Assembly (NCBI GenBank): GCA_964507325.1
Contig: CAZDQL010000128.1
Location: forward strand, 1-14,898
Length of the DNA stretch: 14,898 nucleotides
From: CAZDQL01 sp964507325
GTDB taxonomy: Bacteria > Planctomycetota > UBA1135 > GCA-002686595
Direction of reading: 5' to 3'
Positions 7,693 to 14,858 of this stretch are shown here, piece by piece. Below the pieces are notes generated by a model. The model worked only from the letters and a program-made list of their open reading frames with translations. It made no database searches and was not told the DNA's origin. Position 1 is the first letter of the stretch. Each line of letters starts with the position of its first letter. The position numbers and the translations under genes were made by a program.

Positions 7693-7832
7693 GGACCGGA
7701 GTCTACTCGCGCGTTACGAGAGGCGGCAATGCGCCCGCTCGAGGGCGGTTCGGTGCATCCACGGGGGCCTGGCCGGCGAATGTTCACGCAGGGGGAGTCC
7801 CACCTCGACCCGCCCTGCGTACCGACCTTCCC
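7693..7832. other. Intergenic region between divergent SIR2 gene and SDR remnant
   Basis: 140 bases that should hold the sirtuin promoter and the promoter for the DUF427 transcript. The inverted repeat at 7786-7820 is the only structured element I could find. No clear -35/-10 pairs are visible. Confidence 0.4.
7786..7820. repeat. Inverted repeat upstream of SDR remnant and DUF427 gene
   Basis: ACGCAGGG (7786-7793) and CCCTGCGT (7813-7820) are perfect 8-base inverted arms separated by 19 bases. They end 12 bases before the remnant's ATG. This could be an operator or a leader hairpin, or a chance match in GC-rich DNA. Confidence 0.3.
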
Positions 7833-7931
7833 ATGCAACAGCCCCTCTTCATCCTCGGTGCCTCGGGCGGAATCGGGAGCGCCCTCGCGCGCCGCCTCCG
7901 CGAAGGGGGTGCACAGGCACGAAGGGCATGA
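7833..7931 (+). pseudogene. Remnant of a short-chain dehydrogenase/reductase (N-terminal Rossmann segment only)
   Basis: The 32-codon frame begins with ATG and reads PLFILGASGGIGSALARRL at residues 4-22. This is the first beta strand, glycine-rich NAD(P)-binding turn (GASGGIG) and first helix of an SDR protein, at the usual distance from the start. After about residue 28 the resemblance ends and a TGA follows. The other roughly 200 residues, including the catalytic Tyr-x-x-x-Lys, are absent from all frames downstream, which encode an intact DUF427 protein instead. The TGA overlaps the DUF427 ATG (ATGA). Most likely an internal deletion fused the start of an SDR gene to the DUF427 gene; translation of the fragment could now serve to couple translation of DUF427. 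It cannot be a functional enzyme. Confidence 0.7.
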
Positions 7932-8425
7932 AGCGACCGCAACCGATCCCGCCGGGACCCGGGCAGGAATCCGTCTGGGACTACCCGAGGCCGCCGCGCC
8001 TGGAGCGCACGAGCAAACGCATCCGCGTCGTGGCCGATGGAGTGACCCTCGCCGACACGACGCGCGCCTTGCGCGTGCTCGAGACGAGCCACCCGCCCAC
8101 CTACTACCTGCCGCCCGAGGACGTGCGCACAGCTCTCCTGACCCCGGCGCAGGGCAGCTCCTTCTGCGAGTGGAAGGGACGAGCGGAGTACCACGACGTC
8201 CTGATCGGCAGCCGGCGCATCGAGCGCGTCGCCTGGTCCTATCCCTACCCCACCCCGGGCTTCGAGGAGCTGCGCGACTGCCTCGCCTTCTACCTGCCGG
8301 CCCTCGATGCGGGCTTCGTCGACGACGAGCGCGCCCGCCCCCAGCCGGGCGGCTTCTACGGCGGCTGGATCACCTCGGATCTCGCCGGCCCGTTCAAGGG
8401 CGAACCGGGCAGCGAGGGGTGGTAG
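7928..8425 (+). CDS. DUF427 domain-containing protein
   Basis: A 165-residue protein of the DUF427 family, whose biochemical role is not established to my knowledge. The family blocks are complete and in order: ESVWDYPRPPRLE at 14-26, ADTTRALRVLETSHPPTYYLPPEDV at about 42-66, FCEWKGRAEY at 79-88, AWSYPYPTPGF at 102-112, LAFYLP at 119-124, and PQPGGFYGGWITSDLAGPFKG at about 138-158. The invariant-looking Cys80-Glu81-Trp82-Lys83-Gly84 motif suggests a binding pocket. The C-terminus GSEGW is where long-form members usually end. The ATG at 7928 overlaps the stop of the SDR remnant, and the N-terminus PGPGQESVWDYP is normal for the family, so the gene itself appears untruncated. It has no signal peptide. 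It converges with the RND pump gene, with 19 bases between stop codons. Confidence 0.92.
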   Translation: MKRPQPIPPGPGQESVWDYPRPPRLERTSKRIRVVADGVTLADTTRALRVLETSHPPTYYLPPEDVRTALLTPAQGSSFCEWKGRAEYHDVLIGSRRIERVAWSYPYPTPGFEELRDCLAFYLPALDAGFVDDERARPQPGGFYGGWITSDLAGPFKGEPGSEGW

Positions 8426-8446
8426 CGCAGGGTCGCTCCTCCCCTC
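8414..8446. terminator. Imperfect hairpin at convergent DUF427/RND junction
   Basis: GAGGGG (8414-8419) pairs with CCCCTC (8441-8446), and inside it AGCG (8424-8427) pairs with CGCT (8434-8437), giving a two-part stem with an internal bulge. It covers the stop of the plus-strand gene and reaches the stop of the minus-strand pump gene. There is no T-run. It is only a candidate bidirectional terminator. Confidence 0.3.
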
Positions 8447-11400
8447 AGGCCACCTTCATCCGCAGCCGCTCGACGAAGAGCACGTAGACCGTCGGCACCA
8501 CGAGCAGGGTCAGGGCGGTCGAGAGCAGCAGCCCGAAGATCATCGCCCACGCCATCCCCGCCCACATCGGACCGGCGAGCAGGGCCAGGGGGAGCAGCCC
8601 CCCCACCGTCGTGAAGGTGGTCAAGAGGATGGGGCGCATGCGCTCCGCCCCGGCGGCAGCCACCGCATCGCGCAGCCCCATGCCCGCCGCGGCCCGCGTC
8701 TCGATGAAGTCGATCAGGATGATGGCGTTGTTGATGACCACCCCCGCCAGGGAGACGATCCCCAGGAGCGGCATGAAGCCCATCGCCCAGCCCGTCAGGA
8801 AGAGACCGAGCAGGGCGCCGATCAGGGCCAGCGGAACGGCCAGCAGCACGATCAGGGGCTTGACGATCGAGTTGTACTGGCTGATCAGCACCAGGAGGAT
8901 CAGGAAGAAGCTGATCAGGAACGCGCTCCCGATCTTCTCCTGGCTCTCCACGGTCTTCTCGAGCTCGCCCCCTTGCTCGAGCCGATACCCCGGCGGCAGC
9001 GCGTCCAGAACGGTGTCCAGCCCGGGGCGCACGGCGCTGGCGACGTCGTTGGCGAGGTAGCCCTCGTCGACCTGGCACCCCACGCGGATCACGCGCTCGT
9101 TGTTCAGGCGGCGGATGATGGAGGGCTGCCACCCGGCCACCGTGTGCGCCACCGCATCGAGGGGCAGCTTCCCGGAGCGCCCGTCGACGTAGAGGCCGTC
9201 GAGACGGTCCAGGGTGCGCTGCTCGGTGCGCACCCGGAAGAGGACGTCGATCTGGCGGTCCCCCTCGCGGTAGGTCGTCAAGCGCTTGCCGGAGAGGAAG
9301 CTGTCGGTGGTGTCCGCCACGTCGGCGTTGGTCACGCCCGCGAGATTCGCCGCCTCGTCGTCGATCAGGACCTCGACCTGGTAGCTGGAGACCCCCCAGT
9401 CGTGGGAGGGATCGAGCGCGCCCTCCACGCTGCGGTACACGCCGAGCATCTCCTCGCCGGCGCTGCGCAGGATCCCCGCATCGGGGCCGATGAGCCGGTA
9501 CTCCACCGCGTTCTTCACGTACGGCCCCAGGGCGTGGGTGCGCACGCCGACCCGGGCCCCGACGACCTCTCCCATGCGCTCGCGCACCCGGGCGGCGTAG
9601 GCGGTGGAGTCCTCCGGACCGAGCGTGTTCACGACCATGAAGCCGTAGTTGGGCACGCGGTCCTCGGGGTTGAGGGTCAGCATCAGCCGCGGGCCGCCGT
9701 AGCCCACGCAGGTCGTGCAGTCCACGAGGCACTCCTCGCCCTCTGCGTTCCGCCGCTCCTCGCGCACCACGTCCTCGATCTGCCGGCAGGCGTCTTCGGT
9801 GGCCGCGATCGAGGCGCTCTCCGGCAACCAGACGTGGATGAAGAACTGGTCGCGCAGGCCCCCCGGGAAGAACTGCGTGCCGATGACCGGTAGCAGCAGC
9901 ACGGCGAGCACCAGGGCGAGGGCCGCCCCGCCGATGGTGCGCGACTTGTGGTCGAGGCACCAGCGGATCGTCCGGTCGTAGTCGAAGCTGGGCAGCAGAC
10001 TGCGGCGAGCGCGGGTCCGGGGCCGAGGCGGCCGCAGGAGCCAGAAACCGAAGATCGGCACGACGCACATCGCCACGACGTAGCTCACGATCAGGGTCGT
10101 CGCCACGACGATCGGCAGGCTGCGGATGTACTCGCCCGAGTTGCCGTCGATCGTCAGCATCGGCAGGAAGGCGAAGACGGTCGTGAGGGTGGAGGTGAGG
10201 ATCGGAACCGCCAATCCGCTGGCCCCCTCGATCATCGCCTCCATGCGCCGCTTGCCCTCGCCGAGCAGGCGGAAGCTGTTGTCCGACACCACGATGGCGT
10301 TGTCGACCACCATGCCGAGCGCGATGATCAGCGAGGCGATCGAGAACTGCTCCAGCTGCACGCCGAAGAGCCGCACGACCGCGATCGTGCTGATCATGCA
10401 GAGCGGGATCGCCGCCGCCATGATCAGGGCCGGTCGCCAGCCCATGATCAGGAGGGCCACGACGAGGACGAGCGCGATCGCCTGCTGCAGGTTCACGACG
10501 AAGCCGCTGATCAACCCGTCCACCTGACGGGGGAGGTCGTTGACCACCGCGAAGGCCAGGTCCTCGGGGAGCATCTCCTCCTGCAGCGCGGCGATGCGCT
10601 CCCCGATCTCCCGCCCCATCTCCACCACGTTGTGGCCCGACTTCATCTGCACCGCGAGCAGAAGGCAGCGCTCCGCCCGGCGCTCCGGACCCAGGTAGCG
10701 CACGCGCGTCGAGAAGGGATCGGCGTAGCCGCGCGTGATGCGCACGGGGAGATCGCTGAGTCGCACCGGCGCCCCGCTCTCGGGGCGGTGGACGATGACG
10801 TCGCGGATCTCCTCCAGGGCGGTGAACTCGCCGCTGGTGTTGACGGTGAAGCGCCCCTCCTCGGTGTCCAGCCGCCCACCCGGCGCCACGATGTTGCGCG
10901 CCTCCAGGATCTGGCCCAGATCGTCGGCGGTGAGGTCGAGCTTCGACCAGGCTTCCGCGTCGACCTCGAGGGTGATCACCTCCTCCTGCACCCCCTCGAC
11001 CGACAAGCGGGCCACCGAATCGAGGGTCTTCAGGTCCTTCTCCACCACCTCCGCGAAATCCTCGAGCTCGCGGTAGGAGTAGGGCTGGGCGATGCCGCTC
11101 GCCCCGGAGCGGGGGACCTGGAACATGGCCAGGCAGACCGACGCCACGTCCCCGAAGGAGGTGTTGACCAGCGGGGTGCCGCAGCCCGCGGGCAGCTCGC
11201 CGCGGGCCTCCTCGACGCGGCTCTTGACCTCGTCGAAGACCTGGTCGATCCCCAGGCCGGAGGTCCCGTCCTCCAGGTCGACGCTGATCGAGGACATGCC
11301 GATGCGCGACTGGGAGGTGACCTCCTTCACCTCGTCGATCGTGTAGACGGTCTCCTCGATCGGGTCCGTGACCAGGTCCTCGATCTTCTCCGCCGAGGCT

Positions 11401-11558
11401 CCGGGCCAGAGGGTGATGATCTTGCAGGTGCGGATCGTGATCTCCGGGTCCTCCCGCCGCGAGATCGTCCGGAAGGACTGCAGACCGGCGAGGAGCAAGG
11501 CGACGACCATCGCCAGCACGACCGCGCGCCGGTGGAGTGCGAAGCGGGAGAGGTTCAT
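8445..11558 (-). CDS. RND efflux transporter, permease subunit (HAE1/AcrB-like)
   Basis: A 1037-residue inner-membrane proton-driven exporter, a typical length for the family. One membrane helix at residues 12-28 precedes a periplasmic porter domain (WPGASAEKIEDLVTDPIEE at 51-69). Helices cluster at about 355-510, a second periplasmic domain covers about 560-850, and a final helix cluster reaches the C-terminus. The proton-relay helix reads GMVVDNAIVVSDN (415-427), i.e. Asp419-Asn420 rather than the Asp-Asp of AcrB; the Asp-Asn form is common in HAE1 relatives. Cys610, Cys614 and Cys617 form an unusual cluster in the second periplasmic domain. The ATG at 11558 begins the canonical positively charged start (MNLSRFALHRR). 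The frame stays open upstream but only inside the adaptor gene. A run of six Gs lies nine bases upstream and overlaps the adaptor stop. It is the second gene of an operon with the adaptor. The exported substrate is unknown. Confidence 0.95.
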   Translation of the reverse strand: MNLSRFALHRRAVVLAMVVALLLAGLQSFRTISRREDPEITIRTCKIITLWPGASAEKIEDLVTDPIEETVYTIDEVKEVTSQSRIGMSSISVDLEDGTSGLGIDQVFDEVKSRVEEARGELPAGCGTPLVNTSFGDVASVCLAMFQVPRSGASGIAQPYSYRELEDFAEVVEKDLKTLDSVARLSVEGVQEEVITLEVDAEAWSKLDLTADDLGQILEARNIVAPGGRLDTEEGRFTVNTSGEFTALEEIRDVIVHRPESGAPVRLSDLPVRITRGYADPFSTRVRYLGPERRAERCLLLAVQMKSGHNVVEMGREIGERIAALQEEMLPEDLAFAVVNDLPRQVDGLISGFVVNLQQAIALVLVVALLIMGWRPALIMAAAIPLCMISTIAVVRLFGVQLEQFSIASLIIALGMVVDNAIVVSDNSFRLLGEGKRRMEAMIEGASGLAVPILTSTLTTVFAFLPMLTIDGNSGEYIRSLPIVVATTLIVSYVVAMCVVPIFGFWLLRPPRPRTRARRSLLPSFDYDRTIRWCLDHKSRTIGGAALALVLAVLLLPVIGTQFFPGGLRDQFFIHVWLPESASIAATEDACRQIEDVVREERRNAEGEECLVDCTTCVGYGGPRLMLTLNPEDRVPNYGFMVVNTLGPEDSTAYAARVRERMGEVVGARVGVRTHALGPYVKNAVEYRLIGPDAGILRSAGEEMLGVYRSVEGALDPSHDWGVSSYQVEVLIDDEAANLAGVTNADVADTTDSFLSGKRLTTYREGDRQIDVLFRVRTEQRTLDRLDGLYVDGRSGKLPLDAVAHTVAGWQPSIIRRLNNERVIRVGCQVDEGYLANDVASAVRPGLDTVLDALPPGYRLEQGGELEKTVESQEKIGSAFLISFFLILLVLISQYNSIVKPLIVLLAVPLALIGALLGLFLTGWAMGFMPLLGIVSLAGVVINNAIILIDFIETRAAAGMGLRDAVAAAGAERMRPILLTTFTTVGGLLPLALLAGPMWAGMAWAMIFGLLLSTALTLLVVPTVYVLFVERLRMKVA

Positions 11559-11572
11559 CGGTATCGACCCCC

Positions 11573-13330
11573 CTAGTCGCGCTCGACGCCGCTGATCCGC
11601 ACGGGCGCGCCGTCGACCAGGTAGTGCATGCCCTGCACCGCGATGCGGGCCCCTGCTGCGATCCCTTCGCCCTCGATGCGCCGGTAGGCGCCGAAGCCGT
11701 CGCCGATCCTCACCTCCCGCTCCCGGGCGATGTTCCCCTCCAGGAGGAAGACGCTGGTCAGCCCGTTCCGCTCGCGAATCGCGTTCACGGGGACGTAGAT
11801 GCCGCGCGTCAGGTTCTCCGTCGCCAGCCCCACGCGCACCAGGTCGCCGGGTCGCAGGATCCACTGCGTACGGGCGATGCGTACGCCTTGCTCGTCCTCA
11901 GGGCGAGGATCCACGACGAGCATGTCGCCGTGGCGCAGCTCGTCCGCCTCGACCTCGCGGAAGGTCCAGTTGATGAAGGTCAGGTACTCCTCCCCCAGTC
12001 GCACCGGAATGCGGTCCGGCACGAAGAGGCTCGGCAGCCCTCCTCTGGACTGCAGCAGGTTCCAGCCGGGAACCCGCAGGACGAAGGCCCCGTCGCCGGA
12101 GAGGCAGCGGTCGAAGACGAACTTGGCGCCGCCCTCCCCCGCGAAGCGGTCGACCACCGGGGCCAGGTGGTCCGCCCAGGACCTCTTGGAGCGCGCTTCC
12201 TCGCTCCCCTCGACCCGGTAGCGACGGTTGCGCGCCATGCACTCGATCTCGAAGGTGCGCGTCGCGGGGTCGGCGACCTCCCCCTTCTCCCGCACCACGC
12301 CCGGGAGTTGTCCGTCGGCGAGCTCCTCCTCCGGGATGCCGGGAACGTGGATACGCACCACCGTGCCCTCGCCGATGCGCCGATCCTCCGCCGCGGAGAC
12401 GGTGAACACGACCTTCATCGGGTCGAGCAGCGTCAGGGTGACCACCGGCGTTCCCGCCTGCACCAGCGCGCCGCGACCCACGTGGGCCTTGGTGATGCGG
12501 CCGGAGAAGGGAGCCCGCAGGACGCAATCCTCGAGGTCCGTCTGAGCGGTCTCGAGGGACTGGCGCAGCTGGGCGATCTCGGAGCGCGTCGTCTCGATCT
12601 GTGCCTCCTTGAGCTTGAGGGTGCCGCGCGCCTTGGCCACGTCGGACTTGGCCGCCTCCTGGGACTTCAGCTCGGCCTCGACCGAGGTCTGCGCCTGGGC
12701 CAGGGTCGACTGCGCCGTCTCGTGCTCCGTGACGGCCCGGTCCAGATCCGCCTGGGATTGCACCCCCTGCTCGACGAGCTCGCGCGCGCGATCGAGCATC
12801 GCCAGGGCGAGGTCGAAGGTGGCCTGGGCGGCGTTCACCTGCTCCCGGGCCGCCTCCACCGCGAGCACCGCCGCCTGCTCGCGGGCGAGGGCGCTGGTGA
12901 GGTCCTGCTCCGCCACCTCCTCCCGGTCGATCGTCTGCGAGGCGAGCTCGAGCTCGGCCGAGGTGATCTGCAGCTCGAGGGACTCGATCTTCTGCTCGTA
13001 GCGCTTCGGATCGAGTACGGCCAGGATCTCCCCCGGCTCGACGGGCACCCCGGCCTCGTCGAGCAGCGGCTTCCCGTCGCTGTCGAGGATCGCCCCACGC
13101 ACCTCGCGCCCGAGATCGAGGACGTACTCGACGCGACCCGTCACCTCGAATCCGACCTCCGTCTCGCGGTAGGGCATCACCACGCCGGTGTAGCGCTCCG
13201 GCCCGATCGGCACCGTCTCCGACAGGAGGAGGCTGGAGACGGAACGCGCCGGAACGGCCGCTTCTTCCCCGCCGCCCCCACAGGCCGCGCAGAGGATCGA
13301 GAGGAAGGGAGTGAATCGAAACCTGATCAT
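11573..13330 (-). CDS. RND efflux periplasmic adaptor (membrane fusion protein), lipoprotein, with large insertion
   Basis: A 585-residue adaptor linking the RND pump to an outer-membrane channel. A hydrophobic start ends in a cysteine-rich lipobox-like stretch (LCAAC, Cys17) followed by Gly/Glu linker. The first lipoyl half (VMPYRETEVGFEVTGRV) is at about 51-67. A long helical hairpin with heptads covers about 105-265. The second lipoyl half LRAPFSGRITKAHVGRGALVQAG is at 271-293, and a beta-barrel follows. DPATRTFEIEC at 354-364 should lead directly into LRPGDLVRVGL (492-502), but about 120 residues are inserted between them. VPVNAI and a membrane-proximal domain close the protein. Typical adaptors have about 350-420 residues, so both the long hairpin and the insertion add length. 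The ATG at 13330 is preferred over an upstream in-frame codon because GGGAG sits seven bases before it and the signal sequence starts there. The pump gene follows after 14 bases. Confidence 0.93.
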   Translation of the reverse strand: MIRFRFTPFLSILCAACGGGGEEAAVPARSVSSLLLSETVPIGPERYTGVVMPYRETEVGFEVTGRVEYVLDLGREVRGAILDSDGKPLLDEAGVPVEPGEILAVLDPKRYEQKIESLELQITSAELELASQTIDREEVAEQDLTSALAREQAAVLAVEAAREQVNAAQATFDLALAMLDRARELVEQGVQSQADLDRAVTEHETAQSTLAQAQTSVEAELKSQEAAKSDVAKARGTLKLKEAQIETTRSEIAQLRQSLETAQTDLEDCVLRAPFSGRITKAHVGRGALVQAGTPVVTLTLLDPMKVVFTVSAAEDRRIGEGTVVRIHVPGIPEEELADGQLPGVVREKGEVADPATRTFEIECMARNRRYRVEGSEEARSKRSWADHLAPVVDRFAGEGGAKFVFDRCLSGDGAFVLRVPGWNLLQSRGGLPSLFVPDRIPVRLGEEYLTFINWTFREVEADELRHGDMLVVDPRPEDEQGVRIARTQWILRPGDLVRVGLATENLTRGIYVPVNAIRERNGLTSVFLLEGNIAREREVRIGDGFGAYRRIEGEGIAAGARIAVQGMHYLVDGAPVRISGVERD

Positions 13331-13337
13331 TGGAGAT

Positions 13338-13342
13338 CTCCC
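13338..13342 (-). promoter_or_regulatory. Shine-Dalgarno deciding the adaptor start
   Basis: GGGAG on the minus strand, seven bases before the ATG at 13330. It supports a start at the signal sequence rather than 28 codons further upstream. Confidence 0.7.
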
Positions 13343-13345
13343 GCG

Positions 13346-13386
13346 ATTGCCCCGGTCACGCAGACTATTGCCACATCGCAATTGCC
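13346..13386. repeat. Three ATTGCC direct repeats upstream of the efflux operon
   Basis: ATTGCC occurs at 13346-13351, 13367-13372 and 13381-13386 (GGCAAT on the coding strand), with start-to-start distances of 21 and 14 bases. The last copy overlaps an 8-base palindrome, GCAATTGC (13378-13385). It is within 60 bases of the adaptor ATG, where a repressor or activator site would be expected. No regulator gene is adjacent. Confidence 0.3.
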
Positions 13387-13584
13387 GCGCAACCCCCAGA
13401 CCGCCCGCCGACAACCTGGTCCGTCATGGCCGGCCCACGTCCGGCGTGCCGGAGTCGATACGGGAGGAGCCGGGCCGGTCCACTGTCTCCAGATCGTCAC
13501 CCCCCGCATGGATACGACGTGTGTCCCTTGCGTCACCGTCGACGTCATCCTCGAAGCCGCTCTGCCGGCAGCCCGATGGCGGCC

Positions 13585-14124
13585 TCAATAGAGGAACGGG
13601 ATCAGCTTCTTCACCCTCGCCCGGTAGGTCCGGTACTCGTCTCCGAACTGCTCGATCAGGAGCCCCTCCTCCATCCGGATCCGGATCAGGGCCAGCGGAA
13701 TCAGCGCCGCTAGGACCAGGGCCCCGAGCACGCTCTGCGCGTACACCGGCACACCCATGATCACGATGAGCACCCCGAAGTAGACCGGGTGGCGGACGTA
13801 GCGGTAGAGGCCGTGCGTGACGAGCCGGTGGTTCTCTCGGATCACCAGACTCGAGGAGTAGGACCGCTTGAGGGTGAAGACGGCGACGAGCGCGATCGTC
13901 AGTCCGACGACGAAGAGGGCGAGTCCGAGGACGTTGGCGGCCGAGAGCTCCGACAGCTGTCGGCTCCCGGTCGCGAGCCTCCACAGGGTCGTCGTCAACC
14001 CGTCATAGCCATCCCTTCCGCTCACGACCAGCCCGGTGAAGAAGACCACGAGGGCGGGGATGCCAAAGAAGAGCAGGTCCTTCTTGATGGCGTGGCGGAT
14101 GATCCCGTGCATTCTGGCGTTCAC
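13585..14124 (-). CDS. Membrane methyltransferase, isoprenylcysteine carboxyl methyltransferase (ICMT/PEMT)-like
   Basis: A 179-residue integral membrane protein that probably transfers a methyl group from S-adenosylmethionine to a lipid-like or other small acceptor. There are membrane segments at about 17-36, 64-84 and 114-150. The family core is clear: NHRLVTHGLYRYVRHPVYFG at 98-117, then an acidic pair and C-terminal motif in MEEGLLIEQFGDEYRTYRARVKKLIP at about 151-176. The His-Pro and Glu-Glu residues belong to the SAM pocket in this superfamily. The frame begins with GTG at 14124; an ATG at 14112 (residue 5) is an equally plausible start. Neither has a good Shine-Dalgarno. Bacterial members rarely have known substrates, and no prenylated protein or phospholipid pathway gene is nearby. 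Confidence 0.88.
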   Translation of the reverse strand: MNARMHGIIRHAIKKDLLFFGIPALVVFFTGLVVSGRDGYDGLTTTLWRLATGSRQLSELSAANVLGLALFVVGLTIALVAVFTLKRSYSSSLVIRENHRLVTHGLYRYVRHPVYFGVLIVIMGVPVYAQSVLGALVLAALIPLALIRIRMEEGLLIEQFGDEYRTYRARVKKLIPFLY

Positions 14125-14248
14125 CCGATGGTGGGCCCGACCCGGGGAGAGGCCCGGGGAGGGGGCGACGGACGTGCAGACGGGGAGGGTCTAGCCGATC
14201 CGATGCCCCGTGGACTGGAGCGGACCGACGCGGGCGAGCTCCGATACC
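14125..14248. other. Intergenic region with short G/C-rich direct repeat
   Basis: 124 bases between the methyltransferase and DUF1579 genes. CCCGGGGAG occurs twice (14141-14149 and 14153-14161) with a period of 12. No gene, clear promoter or T-tailed hairpin was found. Confidence 0.4.
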
Positions 14249-14848
14249 TCAGTTGCGGGAGTAGAGCAGCTCCATCGACTGGAACTCGCCCTGCTCCTGG
14301 TTGAGGTCGAACATCTTCATGGTGTAGCTGCCGTCCTCGCGGGTGATCGTCGTCATGCGCACCGGACGGCCCTTGGGCGTGAGCAGGTCGATCGCCGTAC
14401 CCTTGAGCTCGATCGTCCCGGGGGAGGTCTCGGTGCCGTGGGAGAGCCAGTAGCCCGTGCTCATGTTGTCGGTCCACAGGCACCAGTAGCGCTCGGTGAC
14501 GTTGTCGTAGCCCTGCACGAGGCGGCCCTCGAAGGGCATGTCCATGAAGTTGCTCTTGAACTCCTCGAGCACGGAGCGCCCGCCCAGCAGCACCTCCACC
14601 TTGGCGGTCGCGATCATCGGCATCGAGTCGGCGCCGGGCGCCATCCACACCTTGCCCTCGACCTGCCAGGTGCCGGCGCGAGCCGCGAGTGCCTCGTGCT
14701 GGGCAGCCGGTGTCCCGGCGGCGGTCACGTCCTCTATGTACTGCGGGTTCATCATCGGGTCGTCGCCGTAGTCGACCCACTCGACACTTCCGTTGGAGGC
14801 GCACGAGGCTGCGGCGAACAGGAGACCGAGGGGGAGCAGGATCTTCAC
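14249..14848 (-). CDS. DUF1579 domain-containing lipoprotein
   Basis: A 199-residue protein with a short hydrophobic signal ending in AAASC (Cys16), so probably a lipoprotein. From about residue 50 it matches the DUF1579 pattern as I know it: HEALAARAGTWQVEGKVWM at 51-69, LLGGRSVLEEF at 87-97, MPFEGRLVQGYDNV at 104-117, WTDNMSTGYWLSHGT at 125-139 and a C-terminal strand series. The family is predicted to be a beta-barrel of lipocalin-like shape with unknown ligand and is frequent in planctomycetes and acidobacteria; I know no established function. The start is GTG at 14848, supported by GGAG six bases upstream (14855-14858, minus strand) and by the signal peptide beginning there. The gene is apparently alone, 124 bases upstream of the methyltransferase gene on the same strand, so cotranscription is possible but unproven. 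Confidence 0.92.
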   Translation of the reverse strand: MKILLPLGLLFAAASCASNGSVEWVDYGDDPMMNPQYIEDVTAAGTPAAQHEALAARAGTWQVEGKVWMAPGADSMPMIATAKVEVLLGGRSVLEEFKSNFMDMPFEGRLVQGYDNVTERYWCLWTDNMSTGYWLSHGTETSPGTIELKGTAIDLLTPKGRPVRMTTITREDGSYTMKMFDLNQEQGEFQSMELLYSRN

Positions 14849-14854
14849 GGGGAA

Positions 14855-14858
14855 CTCC
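14855..14858 (-). promoter_or_regulatory. Shine-Dalgarno supporting a GTG start of the DUF1579 gene
   Basis: GGAG on the minus strand, six bases before the GTG at 14848. This spacing supports the non-ATG start. Confidence 0.6.

Larger units (their letters stand above)
13331..13584. other. Intergenic region upstream of the efflux operon
   Basis: 254 bases between the methyltransferase gene and the adaptor gene, both on the minus strand. It probably holds the efflux promoter. Near the adaptor start it is locally AT-richer, with three ATTGCC copies (listed separately). No coding frame here shows a convincing start, codon bias or recognisable protein. No terminator for the upstream gene is evident. 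Confidence 0.5.

Noticed and set aside
11559..11864. 102-codon N-terminal extension of the RND pump
   Set aside because: It lies entirely inside the adaptor coding sequence. The pump's normal N-terminus starts at 11558.
8307..13591. Series of long plus-strand open frames opposite the RND pump and adaptor
   Set aside because: They are antisense shadows of the adaptor-pump operon. They have His/Arg/Asp/Gln-rich translations and no start signals.
13327..13984. Minus- and plus-strand frames crossing the intergenic region upstream of the adaptor
   Set aside because: They overlap known genes, lack start signals, and encode no recognisable protein.
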